Under the pieces are notes generated by a model, which was not told the origin of the DNA, did no database searches, and worked only from the letters and a program-made list of their open reading frames with translations. 64,000 nucleotides of DNA from Mucilaginibacter sp. Lineage in GTDB: Bacteria > Bacteroidota > Bacteroidia > Sphingobacteriales > Sphingobacteriaceae. Positions 9,941-18,100 of the stretch are shown piece after piece; the stretch's first letter is position 1, and each line of letters starts with the position of its first letter. A program made the position numbers and the translations under genes. The DNA lies in assembly GCF_028288205.1 (NCBI RefSeq), contig NZ_JAQBOD010000010.1, positions 23,741 through 87,740 of the forward strand, in the 5' to 3' direction.

Positions 9941-9941
9941 T

Positions 9942-11852
9942 TTATATTGTAAACGCTTTTAAACTATATAGTAAAATGGCAATAATGCCAGCCACCATCA
10001 TAAATATGTAGAACCCTACATTACCGGTTTGCAATAAACGCAAACCCTTGCTTGATTCAACCGCTCCTTTGCCTAAACCATTTACTAAACCATCAATACC
10101 CAAACGGTCAACCACCTTGTAAAAGAATACTGATAACGTATCCAGTGGCTTACGTATCAAGGTATCATACAGCTCATCTATATAAAACTTATTATAAGAT
10201 AAGCTTGTTAATGCCGGGCGCTCTTCTTCATCAGAAACAGGAACGCTTGCATTTTTAACATATTGAATATAGGCATAAGCCATTGCAATTAAAGCACCGC
10301 CAACAGACAGGCCCATCAGCAACCATTCGGTACTGCTGCTTAGCTCATGTGCAACAAGTAATTTATTCGACGCTTCAAAAACCGGGGCAAGGTAAGCGCC
10401 CAATTCATGGTGGCCGCCCATTACCGCGGGCACGCCTATCATACCGCCAATTGCTGATAGTATTGCCAGTACGATCAATGGAATGGTCATGCTTGGCGGC
10501 GACTCATGTAAGTGATGTTCCTGCTCATACGCTCCGCGGAATTTGCCCCAAAAAGTAAGGTACATCATCCGGAACATATAGAAAGAGGTTAACATAGCGG
10601 TAATAACACCCACTACATAAAACGTTGTGCTATGTGCAAAGGCGGCCGCCAATATTTCATCTTTCGAAAAGAAACCCGAGAATGGAGGGATACCCGCAAT
10701 AGCGATGGTACCAACCAGCATAGTAATAAAAGTAATTTTGATCTTACCGCTTAGTCCGCCCATTTTGCGCATATCCTGCTCGCCGCCCATGGCGTGAATT
10801 ACAGAACCTGCACCCAGGAATAATAAAGCTTTAAAGAAAGCGTGAGTTAGCACATGGAAAAACGCCCCAGTATAGGCACCCACACCTAAACCTAAAAACA
10901 TATACCCTAATTGTGATACGGTTGAATAGGCCAAAACTTTTTTAATGTCGGTTTGCGTTAGCGCGATAAGGGCCGCGAATAAAGCTGTTGCTAAACCAAC
11001 AATGGCAATAACTTCCATTGTATCCGGCGCAAGCGTAAATAGAATGTTTGAGCGGGCTATCATATAAACACCTGCTGTAACCATGGTTGCCGCATGTATT
11101 AATGCCGATACCGGAGTTGGGCCGGCCATCGCATCAGGTAACCAGGTGAATAATGGTAGTTGTGCCGATTTACCAATCGCGCCAACAAATAACAATAAGG
11201 TAATTAATACAAATGGCGCATCGCCACCATGCATAGTGGCCGCTTTGCCAAAAACATCAGCGTAAGCTATACTGCCGAAAGTATTGAATATTAAAAATAT
11301 GCCGATTAAAAAGCCAAGGTCGCCAATACGGTTCATAATAAATGCTTTCTTAGCAGCATCAGCATAGCTTGGATTGGTATACCAAAAGCCGATGAGTAAA
11401 TAAGAGCAAAGTCCCACGCCTTCCCAGCCTATAAACATCACCAGGTAGTTTGACCCTAATACCAGCAACAGCATAAAGAAAACAAACAGGTTTAAATAAG
11501 CGAAAAACTTACCAAAACCATTATCATCATGCATATAACCTACAGAGTACAGATGAATTAAAAAGCCAACACCTGTGATAATCAGCAGCATTATCGAGCT
11601 TAGCTGATCTACTAAAAAGGAGAAGTTAACTTGCAATGAACCAACGCTGAACCAGTTAAACAGCTCAACATTAATAGGTTGACCCGTAGCCTTGATCTGG
11701 AAAAATGCGCCAACACTTAATCCGAAAGAAATTAATACTAACAAACTGCCAATAAAGCCTATAATGCCTTTTGATAGGGTATTACGGCCAATGCCGTTAA
11801 TAATGAAACCGGCTAACGGTAATAAAGGAATAAGCCAGATGTATTTATCCAT
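9942..11852 (-). CDS. nuoL: NADH:quinone oxidoreductase subunit L
   Basis: 636 aa, the longest antiporter-like complex I subunit. It has FIGWEGVGLCSYLLIGFW, QLPLFTWLPDAMAGPTPVSA and STVSQLGYMFLGLG, and a C-terminal extension with the amphipathic lateral-helix region and a final membrane anchor (VGFYIFMMVAGIIAILLYS). An intergenic inverted repeat (11868-11955) separates it from nuoK. Confidence 0.96.
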   Translation of the reverse strand: MDKYIWLIPLLPLAGFIINGIGRNTLSKGIIGFIGSLLVLISFGLSVGAFFQIKATGQPINVELFNWFSVGSLQVNFSFLVDQLSSIMLLIITGVGFLIHLYSVGYMHDDNGFGKFFAYLNLFVFFMLLLVLGSNYLVMFIGWEGVGLCSYLLIGFWYTNPSYADAAKKAFIMNRIGDLGFLIGIFLIFNTFGSIAYADVFGKAATMHGGDAPFVLITLLLFVGAIGKSAQLPLFTWLPDAMAGPTPVSALIHAATMVTAGVYMIARSNILFTLAPDTMEVIAIVGLATALFAALIALTQTDIKKVLAYSTVSQLGYMFLGLGVGAYTGAFFHVLTHAFFKALLFLGAGSVIHAMGGEQDMRKMGGLSGKIKITFITMLVGTIAIAGIPPFSGFFSKDEILAAAFAHSTTFYVVGVITAMLTSFYMFRMMYLTFWGKFRGAYEQEHHLHESPPSMTIPLIVLAILSAIGGMIGVPAVMGGHHELGAYLAPVFEASNKLLVAHELSSSTEWLLMGLSVGGALIAMAYAYIQYVKNASVPVSDEEERPALTSLSYNKFYIDELYDTLIRKPLDTLSVFFYKVVDRLGIDGLVNGLGKGAVESSKGLRLLQTGNVGFYIFMMVAGIIAILLYSLKAFTI

Positions 11853-11867
11853 GTTTTATATTTCTCT

Positions 11868-11955
11868 TTGTCATTGCGAGGAACGAAGCAATCGCGAACC
11901 TTGCATTTGTTTATATTGCATCCTTGCGATTGCCACGCTGGCGCTCGCAATGACA
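11868..11955. repeat. Imperfect inverted repeat (GTCATTGCGAG type) between nuoL and nuoK
   Basis: The left arm starts GTCATTGCGAGGAACGAAGC and runs into AATCGCGAA; the right arm, read on the minus strand, starts GTCATTGCGAGCGCCAGCG and runs into GGCAATCGC. The two arms share GTCATTGCGAG and CAATCGC with a short variable insert. It is non-coding and probably a dispersed miniature repeat. It fills the only sizeable gap in the L-K-J stretch of the operon. Confidence 0.8.
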
Positions 11956-11965
11956 CTTTATTAAT

Positions 11966-12295
11966 TTACCACTTCAACCTGTTCAGCACGTTAATATCTA
12001 TCGAGTTGGTGTTGCGGTATACCATTACAATTATGGCCAGCCCTACTGCTACTTCTGCCGCTGCTAAAGCAATAATGAAAAATACAAATACCTGCCCGCT
12101 GGCATCGCCATGATAAATAGAGAAAGCCGTTAGTAACAGGTTTACCGAGTTTAGCATTAACTCAACCGACATAAAAATCACAATAGCATTGCGGCGTATT
12201 AACACCCCAATAACACCTATTGAAAAAATGATAGCGCTTAGAAGTATATACTCATTAAGCGGTATGGTCTGTATAGTATTTGTTATGTTTTCCAT
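11966..12295 (-). CDS. nuoK: NADH:quinone oxidoreductase subunit K
   Basis: 109 aa, three transmembrane helices, the expected size. IFMSVELMLNSVNLLL carries the conserved membrane glutamate of helix 2, and IIALAAAEVAVGLAIIV the second glutamate in helix 3. Its start overlaps the end of nuoJ by one base, consistent with translational coupling. Confidence 0.95.
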   Translation of the reverse strand: MENITNTIQTIPLNEYILLSAIIFSIGVIGVLIRRNAIVIFMSVELMLNSVNLLLTAFSIYHGDASGQVFVFFIIALAAAEVAVGLAIIVMVYRNTNSIDINVLNRLKW

Positions 12296-12792
12296 TATAC
12301 AGTTTTTGGATCTTTAGTAGCCAATAAAATAGCACCCACCATTGCCGATAACAGCAATATAGAAGACACTTCAAAAGGCAATAAATATTCGTTAAACAAT
12401 ACTTTTCCTAAATTTTTTACCAGGCCCAGGTTAGGGTCCTTAAGTATCACCGCCGGTGATGCGCCTAATGCTTTAATTGATGCTACTACGGTTACTAAAA
12501 AACACCCGCCCCCAATAACGGCAGCTATTTTAATAAAGTTTGCTTTAACCGGTTCTGATTCTTTATTTAAATTCATCAGCATCAGTGTGTATAAAAACAA
12601 CACTAAGATGGCTCCCATGTACACTATAAAATTAACAATGGCCAAAAACTGGGCATTCAATAAAATATAGTGGATGGTGAACGTAAAGAAAGTAAGGATA
12701 AGGTACAGTATACTGTGCACCGGATTTTTGGCAGAGATTACCAGTATGGAAAAAAATATAGACAAAAACGCGATGAAGTAAAATGTATTCAT
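12295..12792 (-). CDS. nuoJ: NADH:quinone oxidoreductase subunit J
   Basis: 165 aa, about five transmembrane helices. The segment NFIVYMGAILVLFLYTLMLM is the conserved helix 3 of NuoJ, involved in coupling conformational change to proton pumping. It overlaps nuoK by one base. A 61-nt gap to nuoI contains a short hairpin-forming sequence, TTTGCCC with GGGCAAA (about 12820-12841). Confidence 0.94.
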   Translation of the reverse strand: MNTFYFIAFLSIFFSILVISAKNPVHSILYLILTFFTFTIHYILLNAQFLAIVNFIVYMGAILVLFLYTLMLMNLNKESEPVKANFIKIAAVIGGGCFLVTVVASIKALGASPAVILKDPNLGLVKNLGKVLFNEYLLPFEVSSILLLSAMVGAILLATKDPKTV

Positions 12793-12853
12793 TGTTATTT
12801 ATTACAAAACAATTTGCCCCCTAAAAAGGGATGGGCAAAGGTATAAAACTTCT

Positions 12854-13351
12854 TTATTGATTTAACGGCGGCTCAACTAATTTGTCTTTGCCATATATAA
12901 AATCTTTTCTTAAATAATCTGACGGTACAATATCACCATCTAAATAAATGGCTTCTTTAGGGCAGGCTTCTTCACAAAGGCCGCAAAAAATACAGCGCAG
13001 CATATTTATTTCATACACTGCCGCATATTTTTCTTCACGATATAAATTCTCTTCTCCGGGCTGACGCTCGGCTGCTATCATGGTTATTGCCTCGGCAGGG
13101 CATGATAACGCGCACAGGCCACAGGCGGTGCAACGCTCTCTACCATCCTCATCACGCTTTAGCGAGTGCATGCCACGGAAGTTTTCAGAAAACTCACGTT
13201 TCTCTTCCGGGTAACTAATAGTAACCGGCTTCCTGAAAAAATGCTTCATAGTAATTGCCAGCCCTTGCAAGATTGCAGGCAGATAAGCACGCTCTAAAAA
13301 ATTTAACGGCTTGTTGTCAACTACTTTTCTTTTATTACTTAGCGGTTCCAT
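12854..13351 (-). CDS. nuoI: NADH:quinone oxidoreductase subunit I
   Basis: 165 aa, the 2x[4Fe-4S] ferredoxin-like subunit that hands electrons from the NuoG clusters to N2 in NuoB. Two binding motifs are visible: CTACGLCALSCP and CIFCGLCEEACP. An amphipathic N-terminus precedes them. It is 1 nt downstream of nuoH. Confidence 0.96.
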   Translation of the reverse strand: MEPLSNKRKVVDNKPLNFLERAYLPAILQGLAITMKHFFRKPVTISYPEEKREFSENFRGMHSLKRDEDGRERCTACGLCALSCPAEAITMIAAERQPGEENLYREEKYAAVYEINMLRCIFCGLCEEACPKEAIYLDGDIVPSDYLRKDFIYGKDKLVEPPLNQ

Positions 13352-13352
13352 C

Positions 13353-14387
13353 TTATCTGTTAATTAAAGTAATAACAATACCTGTAACCACAATATTGGC
13401 TATGGCAATAGGAATTAAAATTTTCCAGCCTAAATCCATTAACTGGTCATAGCGGAAACGCGGGATTGTCCAGCGCACCCACATAAAAAAGAATATGAAT
13501 AAAAATATTTTGAAGAACATTATCCCTACACCAATAAGCGGTGCTAAGGTAGGGCCGGCGTGAGCAGCCATCCAATCCATCCCGGGGTAATTATAGCCAC
13601 CCCAATACAAGGTAACCATTACTGCCGATGATATGAACATATTAATGTATTCGGCAAACAGGTAAAAGCCCAATTTCATGGATGAGTATTCTGTATGGTA
13701 GCCACCAACCAGTTCTGTTTCGCACTCAGGCAGGTCAAACGGTGTACGGTTAGTTTCGGCAAATGCGCAAACTAAAAACAGTATAAAGCCTACCGGTTGG
13801 TATAACACGTTCCAGTGCCAGCCATGTTGCTGTTCGGCAATTTCGCGTAAGCTTAAAGTACCGGTTATCAATAATAAAGCTATAATGGATAAACCCATTG
13901 AAATTTCATAGCTGATATTTTGTGATGCCGCACGTATAGCGCCCAATAAAGAGTATTTATTGTTTGATGCCCAGCCACCTATCATCACGCCGTAAACGCC
14001 TAATGATACTACACCGAATACATAAAGGATACCCACATTAATATCTGCAACCTGCAGATCAATAACATGCGAGCCGATGGTTAATTTTTGTCCCCACGGT
14101 ATAACTGCCGAACCTATACAGGCTGTCATGATAGCTAACGATGGGCCTACTATAAACAGGAAGCCGCTGGCATTAGTTGGGATAATTTCTTCTTTTAAAA
14201 ACATTTTACCACCATCGGCAAGGGGTTGTAGTATACCCCACGGGCCGGCACGGTTAGGCCCTATCCTGTCCTGGAAAAATGCCGCAACCTTACGCTCGGC
14301 ATAGGTAGAGTACATAGCTATCACCAGGCTTATCGCGAAGATGATAAATACCAATACAAATTTTACTATGATGTCTGCTAATTCCAT
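13353..14387 (-). CDS. nuoH: NADH:quinone oxidoreductase subunit H
   Basis: 344 aa, polytopic. It has YAERKVAAFFQDRIGPNRAG and GILQPLADGGKMFLKEE near the N-terminus, ETNRTPFDLPECETELVGGY in the middle and WVRWTIPRFRYDQLM at the C-terminus, all hallmarks of the quinone-site subunit. It overlaps nuoG by one base and is followed at once by nuoI. Confidence 0.96.
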   Translation of the reverse strand: MELADIIVKFVLVFIIFAISLVIAMYSTYAERKVAAFFQDRIGPNRAGPWGILQPLADGGKMFLKEEIIPTNASGFLFIVGPSLAIMTACIGSAVIPWGQKLTIGSHVIDLQVADINVGILYVFGVVSLGVYGVMIGGWASNNKYSLLGAIRAASQNISYEISMGLSIIALLLITGTLSLREIAEQQHGWHWNVLYQPVGFILFLVCAFAETNRTPFDLPECETELVGGYHTEYSSMKLGFYLFAEYINMFISSAVMVTLYWGGYNYPGMDWMAAHAGPTLAPLIGVGIMFFKIFLFIFFFMWVRWTIPRFRYDQLMDLGWKILIPIAIANIVVTGIVITLINR

Positions 14388-15382
14388 TATAAGCGTGTTT
14401 CGCGTTCAAATTGTTCTTTATTGGCCTCTTTCAATACCGGGTTGGTTTTTAAAACCGGCAATGGCACAAAATCATAATGATTAGAGCTGATAACCGATTG
14501 ATTCGATACCTTACGCGGACCTTCAATTACCCAATCAGCTGTTTTCTTTTTATCAAAGCGGCAGGTGTTGCAAATAAAATCTTCTACTTCACCATAAACA
14601 TCTTTGCGTGCGGTTACACGTAAAACATCCTCGCCTTTATACCATAGGGTTACTTTACCGTTGCACTTTTCATGATCGCAATCGCGATGTGCCTCAACTG
14701 GCTTGGTAAACCAAACACGGTTTTTAAAGCGGAAGGTCCTGTCTGTTAACGCGCCTACCGGGCATACATCAATAACATTTCCGGAGAAATCATTATCAAC
14801 GGCGGCTTGTATATAGGTAGATATTTCTGAATGATCTCCCCTGTTCAATATACCATGTATGCGGTGGTCGGTAATCTGATCGGCAACATATACGCAACGG
14901 TAGCAAAGGATGCAACGCGTCATGTGCAGTTGTATCTTATCACCAATATCTATACGGTTAAATGTGCGGCGGTCAAACTCGTAACGGGTTTTAACAGCAC
15001 CGTGCTCAAAACCAAGGTCCTGCAATTGGCATTCGCCTGCCTGGTCGCATATAGGGCAATCAAGCGGATGATTAATCAATAACATCTCTACCACACCTTT
15101 ACGTGCTTCAATAACTTCGGGCGAGGTAATGTTTTGCACTTCCATACCGTCCATTACATTGGTACGGCATGATGCTACCAGCTTAGGCATAGGGCGCGGA
15201 TCCTTCTCAGAACCCTTGCTTACCTTTACCAAACAGGTACGGCATTTGCCACCGCTGCCGGCCAGTTTAGAATAATAGCACATAGCAGGCGGAACAATAT
15301 CACCACCTATTATCCTCGCGGCGTTTAGAATGGATGTTCCATCTGGTACTTCTACTGATATTCCGTCTATTGTAACCTTCAT
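14387..15382 (-). CDS. nuoG: Short NuoG-like [Fe-S] subunit of complex I
   Basis: 331 aa. It contains the N-terminal [2Fe-2S] ferredoxin domain (MCYYSKLAGSGGKCRTCLV), the His-Cys region (HPLDCPICDQAGECQLQD) and the 4Fe-4S module (CILCYRCVYVADQ with VIDVCPVGALTD). The large molybdopterin-oxidoreductase-like domain of Escherichia coli NuoG (about 900 aa) is absent apart from a cysteine-bearing stub (DCDHEKCNG and CNTCRF). Short forms of this kind are usual in Bacteroidota as far as I recall. It is separated from nuoF by an inserted four-helix-bundle gene. Confidence 0.92.
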   Translation of the reverse strand: MKVTIDGISVEVPDGTSILNAARIIGGDIVPPAMCYYSKLAGSGGKCRTCLVKVSKGSEKDPRPMPKLVASCRTNVMDGMEVQNITSPEVIEARKGVVEMLLINHPLDCPICDQAGECQLQDLGFEHGAVKTRYEFDRRTFNRIDIGDKIQLHMTRCILCYRCVYVADQITDHRIHGILNRGDHSEISTYIQAAVDNDFSGNVIDVCPVGALTDRTFRFKNRVWFTKPVEAHRDCDHEKCNGKVTLWYKGEDVLRVTARKDVYGEVEDFICNTCRFDKKKTADWVIEGPRKVSNQSVISSNHYDFVPLPVLKTNPVLKEANKEQFERETRL

Positions 15383-15384
15383 TA

Positions 15385-15418
15385 TTAAGTCAAAATTAAA
15401 AATTCAAAAGTCAAAACT
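15385..15418. repeat. AT-rich flank, left end of the four-helix-bundle insert
   Basis: The plus strand reads AAGTCAAAATTAAAAATTCA and continues AAAGTCAAAACTGA. The minus strand of the right flank (about 15793-15829) reads AAGTAAAAATTAAAAAGTAA and continues AAATTCAAAATTTGA. The two therefore form imperfect inverted repeats around the inserted gene. Low complexity weakens the claim. Confidence 0.5.
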
Positions 15419-15432
15419 GATTATTGAAATGA

Positions 15433-15798
15433 CTAACTTAAATTACTTTTTAAACTAATTATTATTGACGCGATGATCTTTGAAAGTTCATCCGCTTCAT
15501 TTATTAATTTATTTATCTGATCTTTTTCTTCGATCAGTACTGTATCTCTTACTAAACAAAGCCAATACTTGGTTTCGTTTGCTGATTTTAGAGCTATCGT
15601 ATAAAAATTCCTAAAATCCTTTTGCGAACTTCCTGCTTTCGCTTCAACTATATTAGCTCCTATTGAAGTTGCACTTCTTAAAAGCTGGTCAAATATTGAA
15701 AAGTATATTCTTTCGTATTTGCTTGATGAGATAAAAAGCACGATCTCTTTTGAGAATTGGTAGCACCTGTGCTTAATATCATATGGCTTATCATTCAA
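15433..15798 (-). CDS. Four-helix-bundle protein (S23/23S rRNA intervening-sequence family)
   Basis: About 121 aa, all helical. The family signature is seen: LLRSATSIGANIVEAKAGSS followed by KDFRNFYTIALKSANETKYW and a C-terminal helix pair. These proteins are encoded in 23S rRNA intervening sequences and as stand-alone genes in Bacteroidota; some bind nucleic acid, and the related Avd works with diversity-generating retroelements, but no reverse transcriptase is present here. The only available in-frame start is a TTG at 15796-15798, lying in an AT-rich flank that resembles an inverted repeat. It is out of place between nuoF and nuoG and lacks any link to respiration, so a hitch-hiking or mobile origin is inferred. 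Confidence 0.85.
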   Translation of the reverse strand: MNDKPYDIKHRCYQFSKEIVLFISSSKYERIYFSIFDQLLRSATSIGANIVEAKAGSSQKDFRNFYTIALKSANETKYWLCLVRDTVLIEEKDQINKLINEADELSKIIASIIISLKSNLS

Positions 15799-15830
15799 AT
15801 TTTGAATTTTTACTTTTTAATTTTTACTTA

Positions 15831-17192
15831 TTACGCCGCTGGTTCCGGTTTCGGCAACGGATCAGCATAATGTGCTATTCCATAATTTCTTGTTGTAGCT
15901 TCACTTGCGTGTGTTACATGCCATTCAAACTCATCCCTAAAGTGGCGTATGGCACTGGCCACCGGCCAGGCTGCCGCGTCGCCCAGCGGACAAATTGTAT
16001 TTCCTTCAATTTTTTTAGCTACATCAACCAGCAGGTCCATATCGCTCATGCTGCCATGACCGTTCTCTAAACGGTGCAATACTTTTTCCATCCAGCCGGT
16101 GCCCTCACGACAAGGCGAACATTGTCCGCAGCTTTCATGATAATAAAAACGGGCGAAGTTCCACGTATTACGTACAATGCACTGGTCTTCATCAAAAGCG
16201 ATAAAACCGCCAGAGCCCATCATACTGCCACTAACAAAACCACCGTCTGATAATGATTCATAGCTCATCAGACGCGGCTCGCCATTTATGGTTTTCATGA
16301 ATAAATTAGCAGGTAAGATCGGCACAGATGAACCACCTGCAACAACTGCCTTTAAGCGTTTGCCGTTGGCTATACCACCGCAATATTCGTCACTGTATAA
16401 AAACTCTTCAACCGATAGGCCCAGATCAATTTCGTACACGCCGGGTTTAGCAACGTTGCCTCCTGCCGATATTAGTTTTGTACCGGTACTGCGACCTACA
16501 CCTATTTTTGCATACTCCTCGCCGCCCTCGTTAACAATAGGTACTACGGCAGCAATTGATTCAACATTATTTACCACCGTAGGGCAGCCATACAAACCCG
16601 CGATAGCCGGGAATGGCGGTTTAATACGCGGATTACCACGCTTGCCTTCCAATGATTCTAATAGCGCGGTTTCTTCGCCGCAGATGTATGCACCACCACC
16701 GGGTTGTACATAAAGCTCCAGGTCATAACCACTGCCTAATATATTTTTTCCTAAAAATCCTGCGGCCTTAGCTTCGGCAATTGCTTTTTCAAGTATGCGT
16801 ATTTGCGGCATCATTTCGCCGCGAACGTATATGAATGATGTTTTAGCACCCAAAGCATAGCTTCCAACTATCATTCCCTCAATTAATAAATGAGGAATAT
16901 AAGTCATTAAGTAACGGTCCTTAAAAGTTCCCGGTTCAGATTCGTCAGCATTACAAACCAGGTAACGGGCCACACCTTCCGGCTTAGCCAGAAAGCTCCA
17001 CTTCATCCCGGTAGGGAAACCAGCACCGCCACGGCCACGCAAGCCAGACTTTTTAACTTCTTCCACCACATCATCGGGCGACATGGTCTTTAAAGCCTTC
17101 TCAACCGATGCATATCCCCCTTTTGAGCGGTAAACATCAAAAGTGTTGATGCCGGGTACATTAATATGTTCTAAAAGTAATTTGCGTCCCAT
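15831..17192 (-). CDS. nuoF: NADH:quinone oxidoreductase subunit F (NADH-binding)
   Basis: About 453 aa. It binds NADH and FMN and holds a 4Fe-4S cluster: [48 protein letters not shown], then [16 protein letters not shown] with the last cysteine in [12 protein letters not shown]. The open frame extends 22 codons further upstream to 17258, but MGRKLLLEH at 17192 is preferred: the longer form would run over the upstream micro-gene, which ends at 17194. It precedes the inserted four-helix-bundle gene. Confidence 0.94.
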   Translation of the reverse strand: MGRKLLLEHINVPGINTFDVYRSKGGYASVEKALKTMSPDDVVEEVKKSGLRGRGGAGFPTGMKWSFLAKPEGVARYLVCNADESEPGTFKDRYLMTYIPHLLIEGMIVGSYALGAKTSFIYVRGEMMPQIRILEKAIAEAKAAGFLGKNILGSGYDLELYVQPGGGAYICGEETALLESLEGKRGNPRIKPPFPAIAGLYGCPTVVNNVESIAAVVPIVNEGGEEYAKIGVGRSTGTKLISAGGNVAKPGVYEIDLGLSVEEFLYSDEYCGGIANGKRLKAVVAGGSSVPILPANLFMKTINGEPRLMSYESLSDGGFVSGSMMGSGGFIAFDEDQCIVRNTWNFARFYYHESCGQCSPCREGTGWMEKVLHRLENGHGSMSDMDLLVDVAKKIEGNTICPLGDAAAWPVASAIRHFRDEFEWHVTHASEATTRNYGIAHYADPLPKPEPAA

Positions 17193-17193
17193 T

Positions 17194-17379
17194 TTAATAA
17201 ATTTTGCCCGTTTGCTTATAATAATTAACGTGCTGCCATATACGTACACCAATGGCAAAAACTGTTACCAATATCTTTGCTAAGGGCGCCAACCCCAGGG
17301 GATTAACAGGCAATAATATAACTACGATTAATATCGCATACATTACATCCCTAAATATTAGCATTCCTTTAGTTATCAT
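17194..17379 (-). CDS. Small membrane protein of the nuo operon (paralogue 1)
   Basis: 61 aa with two hydrophobic segments (DVMYAILIVVILL and LAKILVTVFAIGVRIW) and a polar tail ending HVNYYKQTGKIY. No family is recognised. It lies 1 nt upstream of nuoF and 5 nt downstream of a second tiny gene whose tail is HINYYNETGRYF, so the two look like tandem paralogues. Tight packing inside the nuo operon suggests real translation. A role in complex I assembly or stability is only a guess. Confidence 0.7.
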   Translation of the reverse strand: MITKGMLIFRDVMYAILIVVILLPVNPLGLAPLAKILVTVFAIGVRIWQHVNYYKQTGKIY

Positions 17380-17384
17380 TCTCT

Positions 17385-17564
17385 TTAAAAATATCTTCCG
17401 GTTTCGTTATAATAATTAATATGTCTTACTACGCAGCTTGCAAAGCCTACAATAAGCAGCGGTATTAATATAATCCCATTCTCTTTTAATCCACCTGTTA
17501 TAAATACCAAAATTAAACCTAATGCAAATAATGAATCTCCTAATATCAAATTTGCATTGTCCAT
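17385..17564 (-). CDS. Small membrane protein of the nuo operon (paralogue 2, 59 aa)
   Basis: The reverse strand reads ATG at 17562-17564 through a TAA at 17385-17387, 59 aa. It has two hydrophobic segments (LFALGLILVFITGG and IILIPLLIVGFASCVV) and the tail RHINYYNETGRYF. The same layout and tail occur in the neighbour at 17194-17379 (HVNYYKQTGKIY), which supports both as coding. It is 11 nt after the nuoE stop and 5 nt before its paralogue. Function unknown. Confidence 0.68.
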   Translation of the reverse strand: MDNANLILGDSLFALGLILVFITGGLKENGIILIPLLIVGFASCVVRHINYYNETGRYF

Positions 17565-17575
17565 TCCATTATTAA

Positions 17576-18100
17576 TTATTTCCCCTTTTCCTTTAAATCC
17601 GTTATCAATTGATCTACAGACTCATTGGTTAATTTTTCATAAAAAGTATATTCGGGGCCTATCTGCAAAACAGGTGCATAACCGCAAGCAGCCAGGCATT
17701 CAACTCCACGCCAGCTAAATAAGCCATCGGCAGTAACTTCACCTTCTTTTACGCCTAATTGCTGCTCTATATGATCCATTATTTTTTCGGCACCTACCAG
17801 GCAGCATGGCCCGGTACGGCAAACCTCTAAAACATATTTACCCTGCGGGCGCAAAAAATACATGCTGTAAAAAGAAGCAACCTCATAAACTTCAATGGGC
17901 TGCAGCTTCAAATACTCAGCAACCTTATCCATTGCAGCGGGGCTTGTCCATCCAAACTCGGCCTGTACTAAATGCAGTATAGGCAACAGTCCCGATTTTT
18001 GTTTTCCTTCGGGATAACGGCTTACTATATCAGCAAACTGAGCTGTTAAAGCGGCTGAAAATTCAACCGGAACTTGTTCGGTATCTTCAACTCTAAGCAT
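17576..18100 (-). CDS. nuoE: NADH:quinone oxidoreductase subunit E
   Basis: 174 aa, thioredoxin-fold subunit with the N1a [2Fe-2S] cluster: EVCRTGPCCLVGA supplies the first cysteines and VECLAACGYAPVLQI the second pair. The N-terminal helical part includes LLPILHLVQAEFGW. The start codon overlaps the end of nuoD by eight bases, indicating coupling. Confidence 0.95.
   Translation of the reverse strand: MLRVEDTEQVPVEFSAALTAQFADIVSRYPEGKQKSGLLPILHLVQAEFGWTSPAAMDKVAEYLKLQPIEVYEVASFYSMYFLRPQGKYVLEVCRTGPCCLVGAEKIMDHIEQQLGVKEGEVTADGLFSWRGVECLAACGYAPVLQIGPEYTFYEKLTNESVDQLITDLKEKGK

Noticed and set aside
12820..12845. TTTGCCC/GGGCAAA hairpin between nuoI and nuoJ as terminator
   Set aside because: It is inside an operon, has a long loop and no T-run; perhaps a degenerate repeat arm.
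15433..15798. Diversity-generating retroelement Avd
   Set aside because: The four-helix-bundle protein is of the Avd/S23 group, but no reverse transcriptase or template repeat is nearby.
17193..17258. Longer NuoF beginning at 17258
   Set aside because: It would overlap the upstream micro-gene by 65 nt; the conserved NuoF N-terminus starts at 17192.
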